From contig JNEU01000826.1 of assembly GCA_000697475.1 (NCBI GenBank), positions 1 to 64,000 of the forward strand: DNA of 64,000 bases. Reading direction: 5' to 3'. The first letter of the stretch is position 1, and the number at the start of each line of letters is the position of its first letter. The notes under the pieces were generated by a model. It was not told the DNA's origin. It did no database searches and saw only the letters and a program-made list of their open reading frames with translations. Positions 1 through 11,495 of the stretch are shown in pieces. Made by a program: the position numbers and the translations under genes. The DNA comes from Lichtheimia corymbifera B2541 (lineage: Eukaryota > Mucoromycota > Mucoromycetes > Mucorales > Lichtheimiaceae).

Positions 1-845
1 CCACCTCTTCCACTCTCAGCCTCTTCCCTCTCCCATTCTCAACTGTTGCCCCATTCAAGTACAACCACCGCCTGCGAACGATTGTCCTGCTTCAGCCCAC
101 CATGTCCATTCTGCAGTTGCCTTGATTCGAAAGCCTTCGAGTGAATGACAAGTTCATGGCGTGTGCACTCCACTACAACAACACTGGCATTCCTTGACAC
201 TGCACGTTCTCTTGTACACTCTTCTGCCACAGCCAATCGTAACAGCATTCATTCCAGCAGCTGCTATTAGCGAGGTCTTTACTTCATTGTTTCAAACAGC
301 ATTCTTTACTTGCAACAACTTGTGTTTCAGCCTTTTCACGTGAACAGCACATCGGCGTTGTATGGAAGCAGCTTTATTTACGTGTGGCAATTTGCTTTGA
401 TACATACGAATACAATGGATGGCATACCATATCAGCTACCAAGCTCACTGAAATACAGACAATCTACACCTGGATGAGCTGCGATGGAAGAAAATGACCA
501 AGAAAGGATTGACCAGCAGTGGATGGGAAAGGAAGCATACCAGCAGCGATTACACGGCTCTTCCCAACCAACATATTGGCTATGGAGGGATACAATCAAG
601 TGCTGTAATGAGAATCGTGGTGATTACTTGGGGCGTTGTCAGCAGGAACGATGGATCAATCACGTGGATACTGCTGAGGATGATGATGGATTAGGTGAAA
701 TGGATTATATCCTGGGAAAGGCGCTTTACGGCCATGGGTGCTATTGGAATACTCAAGTCAATGCATGCAGCAGCTATTTTACAATCGTGGATGAAGATGC
801 TCATGGCGGCAGCAACCAAGGACTCAATAATACAATGTCACCCTC
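1..845 (+). repeat. Dispersed repeat, copy A (left end cut by window)
   Basis: This stretch aligns along its length with the reverse complement of about 30965-31928 (copy B). Its first ~390 bases also align with about 33472-33885 (copy C). Shared landmarks are the pyrimidine-rich start, the stretch reading CAACTGTTGCCCCATTCAAG, a segment ending in GCTTTATTTACGTGTGGCAA, and a downstream block containing AAGGAAGCATACCAGCAGCG. An open frame covers 484-981, and parts of it (KEAYQQR, HVDTAEDDDGL) can also be read in copy B. The frames drift between copies, so a functional protein is doubtful. No transposase motif is visible. It is most likely a diverged non-autonomous element or the edge of one. 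Confidence 0.75.
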
Positions 846-1434
846 TTGTTATATACCATCCACCCATATACCTATTCAACTTGTCAGTGTCGTCCCTTTA
901 TCATATCTACCTGGAAAACACCCACACTATTATATGCTATCCTTTGACTTCCATAAACATTGGTTTCAACATACGAGTTAGAATATCGTACTAGCAATTC
1001 ATACTTGCAAGATGTGGATTACGTGATTAGTTTTGGGATTGATGATGATCCAGTGGAGTGGATTGAAAGGGCAATAGAGATTGAACCATTTACATCATCG
1101 TATCCAGGTGCTTTTTTTATGTTATATTATTGCGTTCAATGGGAGCATAGGAGTAGGCTGTGGTTTATAATCTATATTAGCGTCACGTGTGTGCTCGATA
1201 TAGGTGAGATAAAAAACCATCAGCGGATGGATAATAATACACTTTCTTTATGACATTCTAGTAAACAATGTGAGACCCATATCGCGTCTTTTTATTCAGA
1301 AGGAGGTGGATGGCATAAGATGCATTTGAGAGTCTTCAAATCTACGTCACGCAATTTCCGCTATATAGTTTTCTCTTCTTCCAAGTTCCTGCATTCCAAT
1401 TCAAGACAACACGGTTTACTCTCGTCTCCGCGCT
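846..1434. other. Intergenic, upstream of the DSN1-like gene
   Basis: AT-rich sequence between the end of the recognisable repeat and the first gene. It contains only short unsupported open frames. An ATF/CRE-like ACGTCA lies near 1345, about 90 bases before the proposed start codon at 1435. Nothing else is recognisable. Confidence 0.5.
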
Positions 1435-2839
1435 TTGTCCCCCATGCAAACACCCAAACATGACGACGATGACGACTCTGAATTCTCTTATAAAATCCTC
1501 GATAGCAGCAAACGGTTCCTCCAATCATCACGAAAACGACGACTATTGCTTGATGGGTCTTATCAACCAGTCCATTTATCAACCAGCATAGCATCTTACC
1601 ACGACTTTAAAGACAACAACAACGACGACAATCTGCAGTACTCGATTGCATCCGGTTTCCTCTCGCCAAAATCACCCGATTCACGCGCTTCCCTTGAGCA
1701 GGACAAGTTCTCTGATATTCATGATACCCCTTACGACGATGAATCAAGCGTGTCCCAGTGGCAACTCACAGGTAATACAATATTGCCAATTTCCTAGTTT
1801 TAGATGAAAAGTTGATATAAGGATTGTATAGATGAACTACCTTCATTACCATCAGACAAGCTATACAAGGCCATTCCAACCAGTGTACCGAGTTATATCC
1901 GTGTGAATCAACTATTTATTTGGGCTGCTCAACTTGTCCGGATGCAACAGCGTGAAAATAGGATATCTGGTCAATCTAGTCAAAAAGCGGATAGGATCGG
2001 TATGCGTGCATGTCATCTTTGCTGTAGTCAAGGTCTCATTATGTATGTATCTAGCGTCTCGAGTACGAGATCGGTTGACTGAGCAATTGATTGGAGGAGA
2101 ATGCCAACCATCATCATTCAGACATCAAGAGGTCAGTCATGGTTTACATCACGCGTATTGGAAATACAATGCTAATTGTCATGCTTTTAATAGGTTGATG
2201 ATTCAAGCTTGAGCAAAAAGATGCCTCATCCTCGGAATGAAAAGAATCGAGAAACAATACGTGATCTTCAAGAGCATTTACGGATGTACGTACGTCTTAG
2301 AAATGATGATGGATGCAAAAGAGCTGACCCTTGTCATGAATAGGCTACTCAAAGAGAGAAGTGAATGGGAACAAGAATCCACAAAGGTGTTCAGTGATCA
2401 CGCAGCCACACTTGACGAATGCAGCACACATGATGGAAAGGAGAAACTGACCAACGAGATATTGGATGAATTACCCGAGTTTCAAAGACAATTCCTCGAC
2501 AAGTATTGCACTGAAAAGGAAAGCGACCAAGAGACATCGTCATTATCATCGTCACGGCCTGGATCAACAACTCAGGAGATCCCTCAAAGATTGCGAGACA
2601 ATATACCACGAATGCGACAGACTCTATTTGTACTACAGCAGCTGCAAAAGAGGGCTACACGTTATTGCAATGACACGACGAGGGAATACGTGGCGAGAAG
2701 TGATACCAAGCCAATGTATATGCCAAAGGATGACGATCTCATGGTGCTGGATACCTCCAAACATGATGATGAGAAGAGGAAGGATGGCGATATCGAGATC
2801 CTAAGGCTACTTGGTTCAGTTTATTGTTCACTAGTTTAA
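1435..2839 (+). CDS. DSN1: Kinetochore protein Dsn1/Mis13 homologue (MIS12 complex)
   Basis: Predicted subunit of the MIS12/MIND complex, which links centromeric chromatin to the outer kinetochore. Exons 1435-1771, 1832-1999, 2055-2131, 2194-2285 and 2344-2839 join in phase to give 389 residues. The N-terminus is acidic and disordered (DDDDD). Residues ~113-170 carry the family core IPTSVPSYIRVNQLFIWAAQ, corresponding to the conserved 'RxxQLLxW' segment. A later exon has the family's NPKN-like element (HPRNEKN) leading into a coiled coil (LLKERSEWEQ). The extreme C-terminus contains EILRLLGSVY, resembling the family's ILRAL motif. Recognition rests on these short conserved segments, because the family diverges fast. 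The second Met (1444) is an alternative start. The downstream neighbour is the convergent bZIP gene. Confidence 0.72.
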
Positions 2840-3375
2840 TATGACAATGTATATAAATATAAATCACCATTTCAAATGTCGCATGGAATGCTGGAACTCG
2901 GTTGACATGGAAGTGACAATGGGTCAGCGTCTTATTTCGTAGAACATGTGCACAGCAAAGGAGTGATGCCATTGTTGGATGATGGAAAGAGCCAGCTTGT
3001 CTACCTTATATCACAGATCCTGGTTGATCCATGTACATTCAATAACATCTCATTTAGTCATTTCATATTCTGCTTTGCAGGTAAATCTACCTATCTAATA
3101 AACCACTGCATGTCTATGAGCTCCATGAGCTATTCCAGATCCAAGACTTTTCGTTACGATGGAATATAGAGTAATGTATGTCATCTGAAGGTTATAAACA
3201 AGCGTAGAAATCAACCATGACAGTGCAAAAACAAGTTATCTATTATATTCTTGCTACCAGCGTGAATCATGTTGCTAAATTTTTTGAGGGAGGGGCATGT
3301 CATATGTACAGATAATGTCGGGGGATGAGATGATACATGGGGAAAAGGTTAAATGGAAGGGAGTGGTTTTGCATA
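2840..3375. other. Intergenic between convergent genes
   Basis: 3' flanks of the converging DSN1-like and bZIP genes. The sequence is AT-rich with only short open frames. No RNA gene or repeat was recognised. Confidence 0.5.
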
Positions 3376-5101
3376 TTATAAAGTGGGTTCAGTGGTGGAA
3401 AGAGCAGCCATCAAATCCATCATGCCAGCTATAGAATAGAAAGGAGGGGTTGTTAACACCATCCCATGTCTCATTGCTCCCCTCTTCTCCATCATTTTAC
3501 TTACATATACTTGATGATCCCAATTGATGCTGATAGTCTTCCGGTGAAGCACTAATGATCATTTCCGGATAATGAAGATGGGGAGCCTTGCTATGATCCA
3601 CTGGTTGAAGTGTTGGCATTCCTTCAGCTAATTGTGACAACATTTCATCGGCCCATGCTTGATCGTGGTGTACTTTGTTTGGTTCATGTTGCTGTTGTTG
3701 TGATGACCAATAATTGTATTGATTGGCTGAGTCATTGGCCGCATCACCGATATCTGGTAATCCTTTAGCTCTACGCCATTTGTTGGTGCGGCTCAGATCG
3801 TAGTCAATAGTGAGATACCAAAACTCGCTGAAGAACTCTGGTGGCAATTCCCAATTTTGTGCAAGCGTTGGATCTTCACCATGCTGTACGGCACCATTCA
3901 ATAGCAATGAAAAACACCTGTCATAATCCATCTGATCTCGGAAAATGATCATCCTGTCACGCATATGTGGAGCGGGTATCAAGTCAATCCGTGAGTCGTG
4001 AGGAATGGCTAATTGTAGCAGTGTTGGTTGTAAACGTGCAGCTGATTTAGGACATCCAGACATAACCATCCTTGACTGACATCGCAATTGTAGTCTCAAT
4101 TTCTGGATAGCGCTAAGACTCCGGGGTTCTTCCAAAAGTGATTCTTGCGGTGCTGGGGATTGCTGGTGTTGTTGTTGTTGTTGCCATGGATTCGTATCTT
4201 TTGGTTGCTGTGGTTGGAACATCACTGGTTGTTGTTGCTGTTGTTGCTGTTGGAAACTTGTACCATCCTCATCTTCAGAGTCCTCATGTTTGATAATGAT
4301 ACTTTCACTGCTTGGTGGAGATGGCGATGGCGTTGCTGGTTCTTGAGTAGTATTCCTCTTATGTTCCTCATATTGCATATCCTCATCCCTTTGTGCCCCA
4401 TCCATACTGTTGTTGCTCGTATATGCATTGTTGGCAAAGTGGGAAGCCATGGCAGGTTTGAGATTGACATTGTTGAGGGTGTAAGCGTTGACATATGACT
4501 CGATAGCATGCGGTGATGAGTGAGCCATCTCACTAAGAGCTTCCTCGGATAAATAAGGCGAATGAGAGGGAATAAGAATATGATGATGCATGCACACAAA
4601 TTGTAATGTCAAGACAACGCCCTTGAGATACCAGTTCTCCACTCGAAAAGAATCAAGCATAGCTTGGGTCGTTTGAAGCTCTTTGGTTGCTGCATGATGC
4701 TTTTCACGAAGAGACTTGATGGTTGTTTCCAGGTCACGTAAATGTCGTTCTTTTCTTTCACGGAATGCACGTTGAGCAGCTCGGTTTTGAGCTTTCCGTA
4801 GTGCTGGTGATGCTGGATTTGGCTTACGACCCGGCTTTTTTCTAACCTTGACAGGTTGCTCCCCAACACGTCCACCTCCTCCCTCGTTACTTGCTTGCTG
4901 TGTACTTGTGCTATATTGCTGCTGTTGTTGCTGCTGCTGCTGAATGACATTGACATGCGTAGGCGAGATCTCTCCAAGGCAAATAGGTGGTTGCTCGCTT
5001 GGTTGCACAGAAAGTGGTGCTGTTGTTGATGATGAAGAAGGTGACCAGCCAGTAGTATTGCTGTCGTTTGGTTCGTACTCATCCATGATAGTATCCATCA
5101 T
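3376..5101 (-). CDS. bZIP transcription factor with polyQ tracts and DUF3425-like C-terminal region
   Basis: Nuclear DNA-binding regulator of the fungal AP-1/Pap1-like bZIP class. Residues ~80-125 hold a basic region with a nuclear-localisation-like RKKPGRKPNP followed by NRAAQRAFRERKERH, and a leucine-zipper heptad array runs to ~155. Several glutamine runs occur before and after the bZIP. Residues ~380-500 contain LAIPHDSRIDLIPAPHMRDR, the pattern of the DUF3425 region found with fungal bZIPs. The start is the ATG at 5099-5101; upstream sequence in the same frame is a pyrimidine-rich leader. The long exon runs to 3505. A donor (GTAAGT) there joins to an acceptor at 3429, giving a 76-bp intron and a second exon 3428-3376 that ends STTEPTL. 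Total 549 residues. Reading through the intron would end in -SICK at 3497 instead. The target genes are unknown. Confidence 0.85.
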
Positions 5102-7113
5102 CCTCAGTGACAAGAGTAAAAGAGAAAAGAAAAGAAGGCGGGAAGAAGTGGGTGAAAGAAGGAACGGGCCAACACAAGGGGAAAAAAGATATACGCCGAC
5201 ATGAAATGGATTTGTCAAGCTTTTTCACCTCTTATTGTCCCCCGCATTTCCCTTGTGTCCCAACATCGATTATGATACTAGCAAAAACACACATGACCCC
5301 AATAAACATGGGATTAGTTATATACTCTTTTTTTATGATGTTAAAGTGGGCATGATGAATGATTGCTGGTATTGGATTCTCTCACGATTATGCATTTGGT
5401 AAGCAAGATTTTCTGTTACTTCTCTCCACATAACACTGGTAACTGTGCTTCAAATATGTTCTCCCCCCTTGGACCCCGCACGGGGAGTAGCATCTCATTT
5501 TAAAGTTCAGTCGCCGATTATCTCTATTCTTCATTCGGATCATCATCCCGCTTAGGACAACCCATATTATCATCATCAGTACAGTACTACTCTTCATTGA
5601 TGCAAGATGGATCCTTTCTCAAACAATGAGTATATAAGTATGGCTGAACATTCAATCACGTGGTTACAACGGTGATCTCATCACAATCACCCACCAGGAA
5701 CAAGTTGTGCTACAATCCACTAACAAGGTGGAAGGCACCATCTGCAGCTGCTCAATGATAGAAAAGTTGGGAAAAGACGAGTTATTATTCTCGGACGACA
5801 CGTGGTTATCAAGGTTGGGAATGATCGATACTTGTGCTAGGGCTGATATAGTTGAGTGGTGGAGTAGTGCACGTCTTTCACGTGTGCAATAAACATTTTA
5901 CTTATGCGTCGACCGCTGATGTTTGTGTACAATCATATGAAAAATAGAGAGCCAACAAGAACTTCTTGCTCGGTAGTACATTCTTTGGCGTAAAGCACGA
6001 TATTGGCCGCTCCGCTCTCTTTTGTCCCATTCGTTGGGTCATGCATCACCAAATAAAAACCGATGCACAATGATGGAATATGGAATGACATGGAGTGACC
6101 AGATTTAGACATAATCTCCTCCTCCACCCCGCATAGATGGTCGCTCATAGTATTCCTGACCCCCCCACCTCCACTCATCCATCCATCCATGCACATGCTG
6201 TAAGGGTTGTTGTATACACAGCACATTCTTTTTGCTGACAAGGGATGTTGGCATGGATTCGATGTTAGTTATATATAACAACGGGGGTTCTTTGTAAAGA
6301 AATGATTGGTCCGAAAGTCACAACAAACGAGTGGCCCTCTGATTGAACCGGCTTTTGCCTTTATACAGAAACAATGCAGCAGCGATTCTAGACTGCAAAC
6401 TTTGATGATGACCATGCCAATGATATTATTGGGATGCTTTTCTAACTTAATAACAGCAACGGGCAGCTGTAGAAGCACATCCCACCCCCCATACTTATAT
6501 AATTGCTTCTGTCATTGCACTTGTCTTTTCTCACTGCCTGTTACAATGAACAAAAGGTTTTTGGGGGATGGATGTTGATATTCCAAGGAGCAATTCAAGA
6601 TCATTCAATTCCGAAAATGGATGGGCGATGAGGCGCAGGTATGTAGATGACACCCCGATCCCCGTTATAGATGATGATGTGGCACTCCCTATTTCATGCA
6701 GCTTAATGAAATAGACTCGAGAACAAACAACCATATCAGGAGCACAATCTGGTGTTCTGGATTGATCCTTTTTAATGTATCCGAAACCTGACAGTTACAA
6801 CATAGAAACAAACACGGCAATGTGGTGGAATCATATACACAAGTAGCATAAGGCATAGAAGGAGCGATGATGTTGTGGGAAAGAGCAAACACAAAAGGGG
6901 GTTGGATGATGGGATGACGGATGTAAAAAATGATGGGTGTTCAAAACACAGGAGTGTGATATCGTAAGGGCTATACAAAATAAACCGGGCAAAAAAAATG
7001 ATAATGGATGACGAACGACAAAAAGATTGAAATGACAAAACGGATGATGAAAAACACGCACGCATACATACAGCTAAATGGCATGATATAAATGATGGCG
7101 GTGTTGACGATGG
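5102..7113. other. Intergenic, 2 kb
   Basis: Upstream region of the bZIP gene and 3' flank of the GATA-like gene. It contains pyrimidine-rich leader sequence next to 5101 and a GC-rich hairpin-like CCCCGCACGGGG near 5475. Only short open frames with no recognisable product are present. No RNA gene was recognised. Confidence 0.45.
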
Positions 7114-8466
7114 TTAGCATAGCCACGGTGCAAACGATGATGCCGAGGAAGGAGAAGAAACAGGGCTGGTGCTATCACTGCTAATGCTACTGGTGGAGCT
7201 CAAGCTTTCGGTTTCTTCGAATGGTGGTGGTACAGATGTTGGTGTGGAAACGGTTGCTGGAGAAGGTGGTGTTGGAATAGGTGGCCACCAATTAACAAGA
7301 GCACGGACATCAACCTTGCGTTTGGCAGCCTTGACAAATAGCTCGGCAGGACGAACCTTGGTATGACGCAAATAATAGCTCTTGCATGTCTCACACCAAT
7401 GGCCCGTGCCACAGAGATTGCGGTACCATTGATGCGTCTCATGCACACCGCAGTTGGCGCACCGCTTCGTAGGCGTGGTTGTACACAGGCTTACCACCGA
7501 TCCAGATGATGAACGACGATCATGTTGATGAGAGTGATGGATAGAGTCATGTGCTGCTGCGGATGACTGGTTGGCGACAATTAAACGTAAAGGTCGAGGC
7601 TCGTCATGTTTGAGCTGATATCGATAGCATGCAACACATAGACGACGACGTGATGCTGGTTTGCTGTTGCAGTTGTGACACATGGGCTTGCGTTTTACAG
7701 GACGAGGTGCTTGCAAGAGATGAATGAGACGAGCATAATAGCTGTACCAGTCATTGGGTCGTGGTAGTGGGTGATCATCAATATTTAAGCCGACATTGTC
7801 AAACAAGAAACGAGCAAGTTGTACAGTCTGGTGAAGGCGCGCATGATCAAAGGTATGCAGGTTGAAGCGGAACAAAGTATTGAGCACACTATTGAGCCTG
7901 TAAATGTGGTCTTCCTTTGCCAATAGCGCATTCTCCAAGAAGCGAATATCAGTACGACCTGGGCTAGATCCATGCTTTGTATAGCGGAAAAGATGTAATA
8001 GCCACGTTGGAAAAAAAATAAAGTCTGGTGCCACCAGCCGACTTTTGCTATTTTCCACCCTAAAGAACACCGCCAACAATCGCATTTGGTTACATAGCTC
8101 AATCGATTCTATCGGTCGTGATGCTTTGCCGGTACCAATGTGGCACCTAAACGACCCATTCATGTGCCGTCCAATAACCTTGATATGAATAGGCGTCCTA
8201 GTAGAAGCTTTGTGGTCGCTCATTGAAGTGAATGGTTTTGTTGTCGGCCATATATAACCGTCCGTCAAGCTGTTGCGATCTGCATTTTGCTTGAACGTGT
8301 ATTCAGCTTCATGCAACACCTGTTCCCAACGTAGCATCAATTCATCATCGGGAATGGGGCGTTTGTTGTCGATGAAGCTACCAGCTTCTGTGGTCGTGCT
8401 GTTAGGTGATGCCGATGCTTCTGACTGTTGCGCCGGTGGTTGTATGAGCAGTTGGCTGATATCCAT
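7114..8466 (-). CDS. GATA-type zinc-finger-like protein, unrecognised N-terminal region
   Basis: Single-exon gene of 450 residues; the start is the ATG at 8464-8466 (MDISQLLIQ), preceded by a T/C-rich leader. Two Cys4 clusters are visible. At ~residue 261 there is CX2CX10CX2C (CHNC...CVAC). At ~336-375 there is CX2CX18CX2C (CANC...CETC) followed by YYLRHTKVRP, which fits the GATA-finger layout although WYRN replaces the usual W-R-R-G/N segment. Residues ~85-255 form a mostly ordered hydrophobic domain I do not recognise. The C-terminal 60 residues are Ser/Thr/Pro-rich and disordered. A nuclear regulator is the likeliest role. The first cluster could be structural, and the fold of the long N-terminal part is open. 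Confidence 0.7.
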   Translation of the reverse strand: MDISQLLIQPPAQQSEASASPNSTTTEAGSFIDNKRPIPDDELMLRWEQVLHEAEYTFKQNADRNSLTDGYIWPTTKPFTSMSDHKASTRTPIHIKVIGRHMNGSFRCHIGTGKASRPIESIELCNQMRLLAVFFRVENSKSRLVAPDFIFFPTWLLHLFRYTKHGSSPGRTDIRFLENALLAKEDHIYRLNSVLNTLFRFNLHTFDHARLHQTVQLARFLFDNVGLNIDDHPLPRPNDWYSYYARLIHLLQAPRPVKRKPMCHNCNSKPASRRRLCVACYRYQLKHDEPRPLRLIVANQSSAAAHDSIHHSHQHDRRSSSGSVVSLCTTTPTKRCANCGVHETHQWYRNLCGTGHWCETCKSYYLRHTKVRPAELFVKAAKRKVDVRALVNWWPPIPTPPSPATVSTPTSVPPPFEETESLSSTSSISSDSTSPVSSPSSASSFAPWLC

Positions 8467-11400
8467 ATGCTTGATACGCGTTGTATATTGAAAGAAAAGA
8501 CAATGATGAAAGAAAAGGTGGTTACAAAAATGGAAGTAAGACGGATGAAAAAAGAAGGAAAGAAAGAGAAACGTAAAATGCAAACTATTTATGCTTAGCA
8601 AGAGAGCAGGAGCCTACTAGGAAGCAACGACAACACCTGCTGGAAGAAAACTCAGGGGTGGGGGATAGAAAAAAGACACCCACCCAACCTTCTTTTTTTA
8701 TTGTAGACTCTGGGAGGTTCTTTTTGCTTTTCAGTGGCAGATAGGGTCATCGGCTTTTCTTTGTCTCAAGGTAACGTTGACCTCAAGCAAACCTGTTCAA
8801 GTCATGACACCGTCATGGCAGGACCCTGAACAGCAAAGTACATATTCATCATGCGGTGACACCGATCTAGCAGCATTTACTTGATTTATTGTTAACTCTT
8901 ACAAACATAAACACGTCAAGAGGTGGATTGTGGTTGTGGTGGCGGATGGCGTATTTTCTTTTTTTTTTTTTTTTCTTACAGGCACAAAAATAAAGGGGGG
9001 GATGTGTAAGCTCATGGTTTATAGGCTGATGAACCTTTCATTGTGCAGGCGTGGTTGGTACATGAGTGGATGAACAAGTGCCCCGGGATCTGCAGGCAAA
9101 GTAGCTCGTGCCAACCCATGAGATCACAATGCAAATGACGGTGATATTGTGCCGCAGATGATGAGAGTGCTACTCCCTATTGTAATTCATCGTTGTGTAC
9201 GATCATGAATAATGGTTGTTATATCCTTCCCCCTTTCCTATCATGCAACTAAGAAGCTTGGATCGGCTTCTCGAGAATGTCTCGAGACTTACCAGCAGCT
9301 GTCCATTTCATTGTCCGGTTGCACAGCAGCAGCAGCAGCAGCATGGACCCTTTTTCTATGGAGCAGAACCTTATGTAATCCCTTCCATTGATGCTTCCCC
9401 ATTATCTTCTACCATGTTGCTCACGTAGCAGCTGCGGATCATAGTTCAAAATATATAAGCGATTAGAAAAAAAAAGTTAAGCAGACAATGGATACAAGTT
9501 GAATATGTCATTCTCGCCCATTTCACCCCCCAATGTCGATGCATAGTGTAATATCCGATGCAATCCGATGCATTGCATCGGAGCTTTGACGAATGAAAAG
9601 CAATAATCACTGCGAGCCACACGAGTGTATTAGATTGAGTGAGAGCAGCCAAACAGTAAGCAGTGCTCATACCAAAAATTTCACCAACATGGTTATATTG
9701 CTGTACCCTGACCGACAGCAGCAGCACCAGCATTAGCACCCCTTTAAACCAGCGCCAACAAACGATAGGAATATCTATATCAGGCACGGACATCGAGAAA
9801 TGGCATGTCCTCTTCTGTATATATGGGTGGGAATATGCGCACCATGTTTGGGGAAACTGTGGTGGTCATGTGGGTGTCTAGAGCATATAAACACTCAAAA
9901 AGCGCGGAAGTTGTCATGTGGGATGCTGGTAAAGAGAGACGTATTTTTCTCCACACCCGATGCTTTGTTTGTTGCTTTGCGTAAAATGGTACCATTAGCA
10001 TCAAAGCCGATAGACACATATCCTTCCTCTTTTGCTTCTCCCCCAACCCGCCTTTCTTTCTTCTTATTTCTTTCTTTCCCTATGCTTGTCATATTGTCGT
10101 CATGGTAGCATGCAAACAAGACGTCTATTTTCCAAATGACCGGTGTGCAGGCGGATGCTCAATTACGCATCGCGTTCTCTTTCTCCTCCAAACAACCCCT
10201 TCCCCAATAAATACCTGTCTTAGTCACCACCCGAACAAACAACCCCCCAACAAGTAACCCCTTGTTTCAATGTTTGATGGGGATTGATCAAGATTACACC
10301 TCGTTTTTACTCGTATCCATTGTATTCATGATGTGCGTTACTGTTCTTGCTTGCCCGCCAAACGCTACGACGTACCAAAATAGTTCACATTCATACTTTG
10401 TGGATATGCATGATACATAGAACAAAGGCCATGTAGGCTTGTAGGGCCACACTTATATTGTCCTTGAAACATGCGCAGCTATAGCAGCACATGATCGATC
10501 TCACTCCTGCAGACATTTCATTGTGTACAAATGCATCGTCATTATTGTCATCATCTTCCCCTCTCCTCCTCTCCAACGCTCATACTACTAAGAGGTATCC
10601 ATGGCAACGTTAACTAAGGAACATATATGATGGATACCCAATTTTTTCATTAGCGTGATCCACTATAGTAGCTTTATGCTGTGCTGTCTAATAACGTGTT
10701 GGTGGTATATGCAAGCTGATGCGTGAAAGACAACGCTTACATGTGAGTGGCTTTATTTTTTACACCGTTGATCATTAGCATGCACAATACGATCCTTTTC
10801 TTCTTCGCAGCGTAACGTTCTATTGGTAACGGCTCACATAGTGGGGGGAACGCCTATGCTAGGACCTCCAAGGTACGAAAAAAGACGCCCTGATTGTTTT
10901 ATTCAGCGACTACCACTACCACTGTGGCCACTGACCCCTTCATTATAAAATGAAGCTTTAATCACAGGATGATTGATGCAACACTAGCCAAAGTGCACCT
11001 CTTGATAAAGAAGGGTTCTCGATATGAAAGCATAAAGTGGAATGCTCGACTCAATATACCTCTTGCTGACGACACATGTCGTGATCTACGTTAAATCTAT
11101 ATTTGTAAAAGTGAAACAGCCGATCCAAGTAGTGTATCATTATGGATCGTTGATTAATTTCGGATGCATATTGTTACTGGGTCTAAGCTCTCAACCCTGG
11201 GTAACAACGAGGCATTTGTAATAAAGCATACCGATAGGAGTAGTCAAATCAATATAAACAAGATTATACCAGCAAATTGTGTTTCAAAAACGACGGTCTC
11301 ATTATGAGTATGATACAAGGGCAAAAGCAGTGCATGTATGTATGTGTGTACAAAAAGAGAGATATCTACTGCTAGTGGATGGGAGCGTGTGTGTGTGTGT

Positions 11401-11495
11401 GAGGACGAGAATGTTGTGTATATCGAGCGGGAAACGTCGGGAGAACAAAGGAATTAAAAGCAAGATTAAAAAAATTTTGATATGTGTGTATAGAT
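8467..11495. other. Intergenic, 3 kb
   Basis: No gene is supported. It contains a homopolymeric T run near 8960, a perfect 10-bp inverted repeat at 9555-9581, a short CAG run near 9328 and a GT run near 11390. The open frames here are short and have no recognisable domains. The left part is presumably the promoter of the GATA-like gene. Confidence 0.45.
9555..9581. repeat. Perfect 10-bp inverted repeat (hairpin)
   Basis: Arms CCGATGCAAT and ATTGCATCGG flank a 7-base loop that itself repeats CCGATGC. It lies in the middle of a gene-poor stretch. It could be a chance palindrome or a binding site for a dimeric protein. Confidence 0.6.

Noticed and set aside
484..981. 165-codon open frame in repeat copy A as an active gene
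   Set aside because: The corresponding frame in copy B is shifted and interrupted. Similarity is at DNA level with only short matching peptides.
5102..5218. 39-codon N-terminal extension of the bZIP frame
   Set aside because: Its residues (FLLSP, LLFFSLLLLSL) are the translation of a pyrimidine-rich leader. The ATG at 5101 gives a normal start, and a signal sequence makes no sense on a bZIP factor.
8467..8601. N-terminal extension of the GATA-like frame, hydrophobic Phe/Leu-rich
   Set aside because: Translation of a T/C-rich 5' leader. The ATG at 8466 is preferred.
9216..9428. 70-codon open frame with a glutamine run
   Set aside because: Begins at a non-ATG codon; only a short inner ATG frame remains, with no recognisable feature.
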